A stretch of 64,000 bases of DNA from positions 3,968,001-4,032,000 of the forward strand of contig NZ_CP195790.1 of assembly GCF_051465645.1 (NCBI RefSeq). Direction: 5' to 3'. The notes beneath the pieces were generated by a model. That model was not told the DNA's origin and ran no database searches. It saw nothing but the letters and a program-made list of their open reading frames with translations. Of this stretch, positions 51,812 through 60,765 are shown in pieces. Numbering within the stretch: the stretch's first letter is position 1; every line of letters begins with the position of its first letter. This DNA is from Planctomicrobium sp051465645 (lineage in GTDB: Bacteria > Planctomycetota > Planctomycetia > Planctomycetales > Planctomycetaceae). The position numbers and the translations under genes are program-made.

Positions 51812-53671
51812 CTATCGTGTTGACACTCGCGCTCTCTGCAGCAAAATCTCTTCCCAGCGCCGCGTCATGTCTGCCGCATTGAAGTGATTCATGGCCAGCT
51901 CGCGGGCCTGCTCAACGTTCGGACGGAAGTCCACGGTCATGGCGTGTCTGACAGCTGTCCCCCACTCTCCCACTGTGGCGTGAAGCGGAACCATTTGGAA
52001 GACGTCTCCGTACTCTCTTAACAGCATCGGCAACATCCCCACTGGTGTGGCGACAACGGGACAACCACACGCGAACGCCTCCAGGGCCACGAGCGGGCCC
52101 CCTTCCGTCACACTGGGAATCAGCAGGCAGTCCAGTGCCCGATAGACTTCAGCCGCATTCTCCATTGCGATCCAAACCAGCCGCCCCTGCGAGATGTCCA
52201 GTGCCTGCTGTTTTTCATGAGCCGGAATAGCATCCACCCCCTGCTCTCCCTGAGGACAGCAGTAGACACCAATGGCCTGGGGCCCCAGCTCGGCAATAAT
52301 TTTAGCCAGTGCCAAGGGCTGCTTTTCGCCTGACCAGCGCCCCACAAAACCAATGGCCATCTGAGCAGGATGAATGCCCCAGGACGTCCGTGTCTCCTGA
52401 CGAGACTTCACTGGAGTCAGGCGGGAGAGATCCACACCATTGAGGATGAGAGAGTTCGAAATGGAGGACGGAACATATTCACTGCATTCCTCGCAGACCG
52501 ACACAAATGCTGACACAGTGTCGCGCACTTCGCTGACAAGATTTTTCGACCACGAACCGGCCCCATGGAGGCCAAAAATTACAGGGAGCTGACGACTGGC
52601 TTGCCGGACGAGCTCAGCTACGTTACCCCAGGCATAGACGATGTCAATGTTCTCATTCATCAGTTCGGCCAGAGCCTGAGCGGCACAATTTCTCCGTTGG
52701 AGGAGATTCGAGTTGACACGGTCCGCAGGCACACCGCCGATAACAGGCATCATCTCACCGATCAGTCGAATCGAGGCATCGTCAGACATTCCTCCATCAG
52801 CGAGAACGCTGCCGATCCAGTCCACATGACAGCGGTTTTTCCATAGCATTTCCAAATGTCGCACAACACCTCCCATCCGAAACGAGGAACTGATAAAAAT
52901 TGCGCGAATTCGGGGTGCACTCGCACGTGTACTGAAACGTTGCATTACTGGACCGGCGGCAATTTCGTTACCTGATGGTGCTCGTCCTGCTCCGTCATGA
53001 TGAACAAGGGACTGTGCCCGGCTTCGACACGTCTCCCACCCCCCTCCATTGATAATGCGGTCCCAGGAAAACCGTTCCTGTTCTGCTGGCTCAGATGCAA
53101 AGCACTCGAACGCGCGCGTTCCTTCCAAGGCCAGCCGACGCACCAGGGAATTTGAAAAGCAGTTCACTGGCCTGATCTCAGTCGTCGATCGCACCGATCT
53201 CAGATCCTCAGTCTGTTCCCTGGCCGATTCCTCTCCAGTCACGATCCCCAGGCGAGAATCCACGAAACAGGGCACTGAGTCTTCCAGAAATGTCGGACGG
53301 AGAAGACTCTTCTCATCGAGGAAACACAGAATTGGAGCGGAGGTCGCTTTCATTCCTCGTCGCCAACTAAGAATCTGGCTCGCGCAGCGGGTTTCGATGA
53401 CGGTGACTTCCACCGGGAGGGAATCGCGGATGTGTCCAACGGTCTCCTCACTGTGGTTATCCAGGACAACCACAATTTCGCGAGGCGGAAGCGTCTGGTT
53501 GAAGACCGAGTCCAACACGGTGGGTAAGGTGCTCACGTCACCCCCGCATGACACAATGACGGCAACGTCTCCGAAATGTGGTGACTTGCTCGGTTGCGTC
53601 CACTCCGGCGGCGCTGGCCGCTCCCAGCCGACCGCCCCCACATCCATCGATTCCCTTCCGTGAAACAGCAT
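51812..53671 (-). CDS. Two-domain glycosyltransferase (GT2 plus GT4)
   Basis: The 619-residue protein has an N-terminal GT2-like part (VAVIVSCGGDVSTLPTVLDS, REIVVVLDNHSEE, ILCFLDEKSLLRPTFL; residues 35-240) and a C-terminal GT4 part. The latter has IRAIFISSSFRMGGVVRHLE, AIGFVGRWSGEKQPLALAKI and LLIPSVTEGGPLVALEAFAC (residues 255-619). The first domain's metal motif is DEK rather than DDD, so it may be weak. It lies upstream of the GT2-RHS fusion on the same strand. Confidence 0.82.
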   Translation of the reverse strand: MLFHGRESMDVGAVGWERPAPPEWTQPSKSPHFGDVAVIVSCGGDVSTLPTVLDSVFNQTLPPREIVVVLDNHSEETVGHIRDSLPVEVTVIETRCASQILSWRRGMKATSAPILCFLDEKSLLRPTFLEDSVPCFVDSRLGIVTGEESAREQTEDLRSVRSTTEIRPVNCFSNSLVRRLALEGTRAFECFASEPAEQERFSWDRIINGGGWETCRSRAQSLVHHDGAGRAPSGNEIAAGPVMQRFSTRASAPRIRAIFISSSFRMGGVVRHLEMLWKNRCHVDWIGSVLADGGMSDDASIRLIGEMMPVIGGVPADRVNSNLLQRRNCAAQALAELMNENIDIVYAWGNVAELVRQASRQLPVIFGLHGAGSWSKNLVSEVRDTVSAFVSVCEECSEYVPSSISNSLILNGVDLSRLTPVKSRQETRTSWGIHPAQMAIGFVGRWSGEKQPLALAKIIAELGPQAIGVYCCPQGEQGVDAIPAHEKQQALDISQGRLVWIAMENAAEVYRALDCLLIPSVTEGGPLVALEAFACGCPVVATPVGMLPMLLREYGDVFQMVPLHATVGEWGTAVRHAMTVDFRPNVEQARELAMNHFNAADMTRRWEEILLQRARVSTR

Positions 53672-54094
53672 TTCTGCGACTTTCTGAAGAGGATTGCGAG
53701 TTATTTTCGTGCGACTTCGTCACTTGTTGTTTCAGTGGAGGAAGATGAGGCAGTGTGAGCGAGAACGACATTCGTCGGATCTTCTCAAATGTTAAATGAT
53801 CAGCCCTCATCACAATTCAACGCAGTCGGCAACCGGATCAAGCTCAAATGACAGGATGGCCGCTCACTCAGGTGCAACGCACGCCGCCAAGGGACGGGAA
53901 ACTCACACACTGCGAAATCCTGCTCCATTTCGCAATCGTTTTTTCCTCAAGATCCAAGAGCGGGGATCAATTTTCCGATTATTGAGCCACTTCCGTCTGA
54001 GCAAGACGTTCGAATCTCCTTAGCTGCCACGCCTCATGCTTAAAAGTGGTTGTGAAAGCACAATGACGCATTTGAAATGCACTGCGCTAGCCAA
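53672..54094. other. Intergenic stretch (423 bases), nothing recognised
   Basis: It contains the promoter side of the glycosyltransferase gene at 51812-53671. No gene or repeat was identified. Confidence 0.4.
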
Positions 54095-54342
54095 TATAGA
54101 GGGAGTCACGATAAGCAATCAATGCGAGAGACCGACGGGTGATGGGCAAGAAACTCGTCTCCCATGTGGGAACTCACGTGACAGAAGCCGAGCTTCCAGG
54201 CATGAGGGCCGGGCCGGCAAGTCAACGGGATATCAAAGCGATAATCTGTTCCCGTCATATCCCAGTCTGACGTGCTGGCATTCTGTCGAAGATTGACTCC
54301 TCTCAGGAGATCGAGCTGAAAGCCTTCTTCGGCGTTCTGGTC
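54095..54342 (-). pseudogene. Fragment of a DUF1207 gene
   Basis: About 245 bases are clearly homologous to 59697-59940 inside the DUF1207 gene. They share GGGAACTCACGTGA.AGAAGCC, TCCAGGCATGAGG and GGAGATCGAG.TGAAA. Several frame-breaking changes are present. The match ends abruptly at 54342, where the IS4-like fragment begins. Confidence 0.85.
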
Positions 54343-54600
54343 TTCGTGTTCGATGCCTACGGCCAGCTGTTAGCCATCTGGAACGGCCTGGGGACCTTGG
54401 TTAGCGGCGGCGGCAACGGCCAGCTGGCGAATGCTGCAACCATGACGATTGCGAAGTTCGTGAAACACCTGGCCGGGTTAGGTGGTCACCTGGGAAGAAA
54501 AAGAGACGGCCGCCCCGGCTGGCAAACCCTGTGGCGCGACCTGGAAAAACTCCTCCTCATCCTCCGCGGCATCCAAGCCGCCAAACAAAATTGTGGCTAA
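54343..54600 (+). pseudogene. C-terminal fragment of an IS4-family transposase
   Basis: The last ~55 residues before the stop at 54598-54600 (NAATMTIAKFVKHLAGLGG, then GRKRDGRPGWQTLWRDLEKL) match the conserved end of IS4/IS50-type transposases (GRK.DGEPG..TLWRG...L). The catalytic core is missing. The junction with the DUF1207 fragment suggests that insertion-element activity shaped this locus. Confidence 0.7.
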
Positions 54601-54692
54601 CACTGAGGTCTCCGACTCTGCCTACCACTTTGGGAGGGGGAACTGAACTGTTATCGCAACGAAAATATCGCCACGAAAAGCGGGCAGTTTGA

Positions 54693-55622
54693 TCAGGACC
54701 AGGTTTGTCGTTCATGCGACCAGCGGCCATCCGGGTAGAGTTTCACTTCAATCCAGCAAGGACCGAACCCCAGATAATCCTTGGGATTCCACCACCTTCC
54801 GCTGACTGCTCCGCCGCAGACATAACTTGTCTGGTCGACATCAACACGATCGCAGGTATGCATGTGACCACTCAGGCAGAGCTTCACACGGGGATGTTTC
54901 AAAAACAGTTCACGGAACTTCACCAGTCCTCGAGGAGACCATCCAGCAGGAATTGTGTACCCTTTGCCGTTATCAGTTTGAGGTTCCAGAAAGTGGGTCG
55001 CTGAGAACAGCGGAGCATGAGTGACGATGCAGACGGGAGTCTCTCCTTTTTCCAACTGTCCGGCCAACCATTCCCACTGGGGTTCGTCGAGTTCACAGCC
55101 GGACCATTGAAACGTATCCAGCAGGAGAAACGTCCAACCGCCGTGCTCGGCGCTATAGTAGCGAGAAGGCATGTTGTACGTCTCAATGGCACGAGCCTTT
55201 TCCTTGAACTCCAGCGGCTGTTCCACGGAACCATCGTTCCAGCGGATGTCATGGTTCCCGATGCAACTGAGGCTGGGCACCTTCAATCGATCCATGACGC
55301 TCGTCTTCCATTGCCGAAACTGCTCTGTTGTACTTTCATCAGATGTTTTCTGGCCATCGACCGCACTGACGTTACCTCCTCCGAAAACAAACAGCTCCGG
55401 CGAAAGAGAACGGGACTGAATAGAGTCAATCAAGGCAGCAACACGCTGGGCAATTTTCGGGTTTCCTGCGGGAAGATGGGTGTCCGTCAGGAACGCGAAC
55501 ACGAACGGTTTTTCTGCGTGGGACGCTTCTACCTTGGCTTCCGATGCCAACGTCACCCCCGCACCCCAGGCGAAACTTCCTCCAACGATTGATTTCAAGA
55601 AAGAGCGTCGAATAAAGGGCAT
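54693..55622 (-). CDS. Metallophosphoesterase-like protein with Tat-type signal
   Basis: The 309-residue protein starts with MPFIRRSFLKSIVGG, a twin-arginine-type signal. Metallophosphoesterase motifs are visible: DTHL (D47, H49), IGNHD (N123, H124), VTHAP and GHMHT. The second motif, normally GD(N), reads GGGN here, so the metal-bridging Asp appears to be replaced by Gly and activity may be reduced. It would act outside the cytoplasm. It stands alone. Confidence 0.85.
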   Translation of the reverse strand: MPFIRRSFLKSIVGGSFAWGAGVTLASEAKVEASHAEKPFVFAFLTDTHLPAGNPKIAQRVAALIDSIQSRSLSPELFVFGGGNVSAVDGQKTSDESTTEQFRQWKTSVMDRLKVPSLSCIGNHDIRWNDGSVEQPLEFKEKARAIETYNMPSRYYSAEHGGWTFLLLDTFQWSGCELDEPQWEWLAGQLEKGETPVCIVTHAPLFSATHFLEPQTDNGKGYTIPAGWSPRGLVKFRELFLKHPRVKLCLSGHMHTCDRVDVDQTSYVCGGAVSGRWWNPKDYLGFGPCWIEVKLYPDGRWSHERQTWS

Positions 55623-55742
55623 TTCTGACTCCCGGGCCGATGCAAGAACCTTGCTTGGTTGTTAATGAAAACGGAAAAGGGTGCCCAAGAGCCATACTTC
55701 ATTCATGCCGCACGAATCTTGTGGTCTGGTTCGACACCCGGT

Positions 55743-56213
55743 TTATGGCTTCGCAAACGGGGGATGCGTGTTCACAGCCGCTACCAGTTGCTGGACCTCA
55801 GCGGAAGGAACTCCCTGATCGATAAGCTGAGTCGCCAGTTTATCGAGTGCCTCTTCGAGAGTGAGATCTTTGATGCGGAGAATTTTGGTCGCCACATCAC
55901 TGGCGATTTGATCAATGCTGAAGGGCTCTCCTCCCGGTCCATTCGACCGGTCTTCTTCACCGGCAGCAGGTTTGATGGGCTGCTCCCGTTTTGGACTTTT
56001 GCCTGCAGAGCGACGTTTTGACTCCTTGAGCCGTCCGGCAACTTCTTCGGACAGGTTCTCAAGGGTGTAGTCCATCTGTTCCAGCCGTTTGGCAGTCTGG
56101 TCTCCGGACGGATTGGTCAGGCCGCAGCCTGAGTAAAGCAACGACAGCAACAGGCAGGTCCCACTCAGGAATGTGTTTCCCCAGCATAATTTAAAGTCAA
56201 TTCCCACAGACAT
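55743..56213 (-). CDS. Small lipoprotein (156 aa)
   Basis: A hydrophobic leader (LSGTCLLLSLLYSGCG) ends in a lipobox-like LYSGC, about 30 residues in, so the true start may lie later than the ATG at 56213. The mature part is charged and helical with a Pro/Gly/Glu-rich middle. It follows the DUF1559 gene 56265-57422 by 51 bases, the usual pairing of a DUF1559 protein with a small lipoprotein. Confidence 0.7.
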   Translation of the reverse strand: MSVGIDFKLCWGNTFLSGTCLLLSLLYSGCGLTNPSGDQTAKRLEQMDYTLENLSEEVAGRLKESKRRSAGKSPKREQPIKPAAGEEDRSNGPGGEPFSIDQIASDVATKILRIKDLTLEEALDKLATQLIDQGVPSAEVQQLVAAVNTHPPFAKP

Positions 56214-56264
56214 CTTGTAGATCCTTAATGTCCATATGAAGTCTTGAACCGTAATAAAAAAACG

Positions 56265-57422
56265 TTAGAATTCACCTACAATTTCCCCTCCTCCCTTGGT
56301 TCCCAAGGCCCACCAGGTCGGTAGATTAATCGAGTTTGAGACGAATCGGACCGATCCATCCATCATGGTCACATGGACGCCGCCAACATGCTCGCTGCTA
56401 GCGGTAATGCCGCCATCTCCTTCATGACATTCAAAAGTCGCTGTCGCATAAGAGGCAATGTTGACCGTGTTGGGCGGAAACAGATGAGCGTAGACGTGTT
56501 TCTCCCATGAATCCGAATACATCCACGTGAGTCCTTTATACTGAGTCCAATCCGCCCAATTCAGTGGATTGGCCAATCCGTCTCTGACGACCGCATCGAT
56601 GTACACATCATATTGTTCAATCATTGCGGAATTCGTGTAGGACAGGTTTCTCCGGTTATCCCGATTTGTTCCAGTACCATTGCTGACCAGCGATTCGCTG
56701 AGCATGACGGTATTGGAAGTCCCATCAGTGACGTCTCGCAGGTAGAAACACCGATTGGTCGTTTTTCGCCAGTTGTTACTATAAGGGCCGGTCTCACTCA
56801 TTCGGGACATAGAAATGATTCCCGTAGAGGGCGGGGGAGCTGCACTCCCTGTACTCGCCTGTCCGGGCATTAAGAGGTTGCGAGGGCGTCCGGCATTTGC
56901 GACATAATTAAAATTAGCAGCCCCCAGATTTCCATATCGATTCACTTCGGATTCGGAGGGGCATTTGAAGAGCGGAACCTGAACTCGCGAAGCCCTCATT
57001 TGAGGCGAAGTTCCAGCAACAAACGCGCTCCAATTTTCGCTATTTGAGAAGTCTAACTGGTGATACAGATTGGCCTGATCGACAAACGGCAACAACCCGC
57101 AGTACCACGATTTCGCTCCGGATCTTCCAGGACCTGAATGGTGGATGGCCAAACGATGCATGTGGAGAGGCGTCGTACCGTGCGCATCCAGGTAGTTGTG
57201 GAACGCTAAACCAAGCTGTTTGAGATTGTTTCGGCACAGACTCCGCCGAGCTGCTTCTCGCGCCTGTTGCACAGCCGGCAATAATAACGCGATCAGTGTT
57301 CCGATAATTGCAATTACCACCAGCAACTCAATCAAGGTGAACCCGGTATGAGAGCGCGTGGCGGAGGCTGAGAAAACGAGTCCCTTTTGAGAGGCACTCT
57401 GGTATTGACGACAAATAGACAT
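56265..57422 (-). CDS. DUF1559 protein with prepilin-type N-terminus
   Basis: The 385 residues include TGFTLIELLVVIAIIGTLIA, LLPAVQQAREAARRSLCRNN, LKQLGLAFHNYLDAHGTTP and the terminal HVGGVHVTMMDGSVRFV (H-X9-DG). It is longer at the N-terminus than the 27478-28467 homologue. It is presumed to be exported and assembled like a pseudopilin. It heads a two-gene unit with the lipoprotein at 55743-56213. Confidence 0.95.
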   Translation of the reverse strand: MSICRQYQSASQKGLVFSASATRSHTGFTLIELLVVIAIIGTLIALLLPAVQQAREAARRSLCRNNLKQLGLAFHNYLDAHGTTPLHMHRLAIHHSGPGRSGAKSWYCGLLPFVDQANLYHQLDFSNSENWSAFVAGTSPQMRASRVQVPLFKCPSESEVNRYGNLGAANFNYVANAGRPRNLLMPGQASTGSAAPPPSTGIISMSRMSETGPYSNNWRKTTNRCFYLRDVTDGTSNTVMLSESLVSNGTGTNRDNRRNLSYTNSAMIEQYDVYIDAVVRDGLANPLNWADWTQYKGLTWMYSDSWEKHVYAHLFPPNTVNIASYATATFECHEGDGGITASSEHVGGVHVTMMDGSVRFVSNSINLPTWWALGTKGGGEIVGEF

Positions 57423-57528
57423 CAGGAGACTCCCAAAATTAAGGAGGGGGCCAACTCTCGTTCGATAGGTCAGCGGAGACTAACCTTTTCTCGAGAGTAA
57501 TTGTCAAATGTTGTGTTTATGAAATGTT

Positions 57529-57738
57529 TCAGTCGGCGTGATTGTGCAGAGCAAGGCCGATTTGCTTCAGATTGTTTTTGCATTGAGTTCTGCGGACTGC
57601 CTCTCTTGCTGATTGAACAGCAGGCAACAGCAGAGCCACCAAAATTGCGATAATTGCAATCACGGCCAATAGTTCAAACAGAGTAAACCCCTGACGGATC
57701 GCCTGGCGACTATCGGAGGTTCTTCTGTTCTGTCTCAT
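57529..57738 (-). pseudogene. Truncated DUF1559 gene (N-terminus only)
   Basis: The 69-residue frame has the complete prepilin-like N-terminus (GFTLFELLAVIAIIAILVAL, then SAREAVRRTQCKNNLKQIGL) and stops right after LHNHAD, where a normal member continues for about 250 residues. It lies 106 bases upstream of the intact DUF1559 gene on the same strand and is probably a remnant of a tandem duplication. Confidence 0.85.
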
Positions 57739-58136
57739 TGGGAGATAGCCCTATCGCTCTTTGAGATTAGTGAGCCCCTCTCTCATAATTCACAGGGGGG
57801 AGCATTCCAAGTACGAGTTTTCAGAAAGGTTGGCCTTGGGTTGTGAATCAATAATGAACGCATTGTCAATAAAGTGTGAATTGCAATTATCCTGGTTCTT
57901 CTCCCGATTTTGTGGGCGAGGGTGTTTGAGTCTGGCGGGAGTGGGGCTGGTTTTGGAAGCTGTGTTCATGGACACACTGCCTGAGGATTACGGGTTGTTG
58001 CTGGGGTTGGGCCGGTCCTGGCGGGTGGTGGATGTGGACCTGTCTCTGGGTGAAGAACCGCTGTGAATCCTGTGGAGTTTCCTACGCATGGAGGGCGCTG
58101 GGAAAAGACCTTATTCTTCCCCGTGAGTCGCAGTGC
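57739..58136 (+). pseudogene. Possible ISL3-like transposase remnant region
   Basis: The frame ending at 58066 has LPEDYGLLLGLGRSWRVVDV then DLSLGEEPL, which resembles the N-terminal part of ISL3-type transposases. A short Cys pair (NRCESCG) occurs in another frame just after. No further homology was found, so the assignment is weak. Confidence 0.35.
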
Positions 58137-58232
58137 ATGTCGAAGAGTCGTCGCAGTTTCACAGCCGAGTTCAAGCGTGAAGCGTTGCAGTCGATGCAGC
58201 GTGAAGGTCTATTACAGGCCGAGATGGGCTGA
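58137..58232 (+). pseudogene. IS3-type OrfA remnant
   Basis: The 31-residue frame MSKSRRSFTAEFKREALQSM is the N-terminus of IS3/IS911-type OrfA proteins (RR.FT.EFK.EA). It ends after eleven more residues, without the rest of the helix-turn-helix. Confidence 0.7.
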
Positions 58233-58293
58233 CGTGCTTTGGCATAGAACTTTACAACTCCAACCAATGTTCTGCCTGACACGACGAATTCTC

Positions 58294-58782
58294 ATGAGCA
58301 GACAAGCGATCGTCGTCGTCGATTTTCAGAACGATTACTTTCCCGGCGGCAGGTATGCGCTGTTGGGCATCGAACAGGCATCGGCAAACGCCGTACGCGT
58401 CGTTGCCAACGCGCGTGGCAGCGGCGGTCTTGTCATCCATGTCCGCCACGAGTTTATCAGCTCCGATGCGTCTTTCTTCGTGCCGGGAACGGATGGCGTC
58501 AACATCCATACCTCAGTCGCCCCGCGGGAAGTCGAGCCTGTAATCCTGAAGAACTTCCCCAACTCGTTCCTTAAGACTGAACTGAAGCAGGTGCTCGACG
58601 ACAACGGCATCGAGGAGGTGGTCATCGTCGGCGCGATGATTCATATGTGCAATCGCTACGCTCTGGTCGTAAATCGCGTGCACGACGCCAATCATGACGG
58701 CCTCACTTCAACAACATCGTCTTCAGTATTTCCAAGTCCGTCCAGTAAATGCAAAAGGAAGAGGGGACAGGGAATAGCATAA
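58294..58782 (+). pseudogene. Isochorismatase-like hydrolase, C-terminally altered
   Basis: From ATG 58294 the sequence MSRQAIVVVDFQNDYFPGGR, then GLVIHVRHEF and EEVVIVGAMIHMCN, is an isochorismatase-type cysteine hydrolase. It has the catalytic Asp (VVDFQ) and Cys (IHMC); the Lys is probably in VILKNFPN. After MC the normal DAT.R.A continuation is replaced by unrelated sequence, and the frame ends about 50 residues later. The missing C-terminal helices suggest a disrupted gene, possibly through the IS activity just upstream. Confidence 0.75.
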
Positions 58783-59345
58783 AATGCAGTCTTTCCCTGT
58801 TCATCAATTCGAGATCGGCTTCGAACTTGGAACGACTGATTGACCGTATTCAGAGTGCGTTCGCCCATGTCGGCGAACACATCTCACATCTCAGGCACAA
58901 CTGCCGTTCTGCTGGCATCTCGCTCGCCGAATCTGAATTTCTATGCGTAATGGATTGTAAGAACGCTGAAATCGGAGTACCTCGATCGACTCATCTTTTT
59001 CGGGGAAGCGCCGCTGCGCCTGGCACGATCAGCATTCACAATCTACGATCACATTGAACGCAATCGTCAGGGGTTGGAAAATGGAATGTTTCGGCCAACT
59101 CGGCCTCGAAAAGTAGGCTGCAGGAGCTGCCTCTACAACGAAGGGGAAGACTGCCATCGTGAAATGAAGCGAGTGGACCGTCGGAAATGGCGGTCCAGGG
59201 CGACAGAGGCTTCCTGTCCTGCCGGGGTCATGGTGGCAGCATGTTGACAAAGAACACGAGAAGTCCTCTTCAGAGGCAAGTGACAATCGTCAACGGACAT
59301 CCAGTGAGGGGCAAGTCCCTGAGGGAATGGCCATTTTCCGTCAGG
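58783..59345. other. Intergenic stretch (563 bases), nothing recognised
   Basis: It lies between the damaged hydrolase gene and the DUF1207 gene, both ending towards it. No family-like frame or repeat was found. Confidence 0.4.
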
Positions 59346-60343
59346 TTAATAGTCATACCAGAGTCCCCAGCCGATCTGTTGCTCGCTTTGTCGATAGAAT
59401 GAGAACTGAGGGCTGCCGCCGTTGTAGTAGTGCAGGCCGGTCCTCAGTGTGCCTGCTCCCAAGCCTTCTCCCTTCCAGGCCCACCCCGTTTGCAGGCTGA
59501 CATTTCCACCGAAATTGAGTTCCTCCCGAAGGTGTCCATTGATGGCCAGAAAGGGGGCACCTCGCACTCCGGTCGGATGTGCGGGGCCCCAGTCGAAACC
59601 AAACTGGAGATGCCAGGGTTGGGCGAAGTCACGAGAGAAGGCGTAATCGAGCTCACCGTAAAGACGAAATTCAGGGGTGACATGGTACGAGTACCCGAGA
59701 TAGAGCGAGTCGCGATAATAATCAATGCGTGAGACCGACGGATGGTGAACAAGAAACTCATCTCCCATGTGGGAACTCACGTGATAGAAGCCGAACCTCC
59801 AGGCATGAGGACCATGCCGGTAAGTGAGCGGAATGTCGAAGCGGTAGTCCGTTCCGGTCATGTCCCAATCATCTGAATCGATGTTCTGCCGAAGATTGGC
59901 TCCTCCCAGGAGATCGAGTTGGAAACCTTCTTCGGCGTTCGGGTCACCAAACCGGACAATGCCGAATCGGCCTCCAATCTGAGAATCAAGTGAATTGTGT
60001 CCTCCCGAGTCACTGATCGCACGTGTCGACAAACGGGGTTCCGCCACGCTGGCCCAATAAGTGCGATACAAAATCCTCTGGGAAGAAACGTCCAACTCCA
60101 CTTCGATCCGATCACTCCAAAGGTGTCCGCATCATCGACCAGCGTCTCCGACACGGAATGGAAGTAAGACGTGGCGGGAGTCAATAAATCCTCGACACGA
60201 GATGTTCCGGGTGGATTGAAAATCGGGAAAGCAGGGGTTTGAGCCAGAAGTTTTCCGGTCATCAATCCCGATACGATCACAATCAAAAAAGTCAGGACAC
60301 AGCGTCTTATCAAATGAGGAAATTGGTGGGGATAACAGTCCAT
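59346..60343 (-). pseudogene. DUF1207 family protein with a frameshift
   Basis: The N-terminal part runs from ATG 60343: a signal peptide (VLTFLIVIVSGLMTGKLLA), then ADTFGVIGSKWSWTFLPRG. The family sequence then continues in another frame as ILYRTYWASVAEPR to WGLWYDY (59346). One missing base near 60074, within CCCAGAGGATTTTG on the minus strand, explains the switch. DUF1207 proteins are secreted, beta-rich and common in planctomycetes. Apart from the shift the gene looks complete, so an assembly error is possible. Confidence 0.85.
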
Positions 60344-60400
60344 AACTCGAGAAGCTCCACTTCAATCCATTCAGCAATCTTTCAAGATTGCATTTGTTGT

Positions 60401-60676
60401 TTAGAACCGGGTTTCAAATCCGCTTTTGAAGAACGTGGTGATCCGTTCCATCATCGCTTCAGCCTCCTCTCCACTTACTGTCAGAGTTAACACATCACCG
60501 GGCACGCCGCCCAGTAGCAGGAGTTCGGCAATCGATTTGCAGTCGGCTTCATGAGAGCCTCCCCCCAGGCGGACTTCTCCATCAAAATCGCTGGTCAGTT
60601 GTGCCAGCAGCGAACAGGGAACCATGTGCATGCCATATTGATGCAGGACTGTTACTGTTTGTTTCAGATTCATCAT
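60401..60676 (-). CDS. HPr-like phosphocarrier protein, active-site Arg missing
   Basis: The 91 residues fit the HPr fold: TVTVLHQYGMHMVPCSLLAQ, then DCKSIAELLLLGGVPGDVLT and EAMMERITTFF. The active-site region normally reads GLHARPA. Here the phosphorylatable His is kept (GMH) but the following Arg17 equivalent is Val. The regulatory Ser46 equivalent (KSI) is present. It may serve a regulatory rather than sugar-transport role. It lies between the DUF1207 and RND genes on the same strand. Confidence 0.82.
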   Translation of the reverse strand: MMNLKQTVTVLHQYGMHMVPCSLLAQLTSDFDGEVRLGGGSHEADCKSIAELLLLGGVPGDVLTLTVSGEEAEAMMERITTFFKSGFETRF

Positions 60677-60765
60677 CTAGCCTAAAATGACAACATTGGA
60701 GACAACAGGGCTGTCTGGTCGAGGGCTTTCACTTTTGAACCGAGGCACTCCCTCAAACACGTTTT

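Noticed and set aside
51486..51887. 133-codon plus frame after the gene-poor stretch
   Set aside because: It overlaps the end of a well-supported glycosyltransferase gene on the other strand and has no domain-like pattern.
53380..53410. Word resembling the dispersed 50-base repeat
   Set aside because: It lies inside a conserved glycosyltransferase reading frame and the match is short, so chance is likely.
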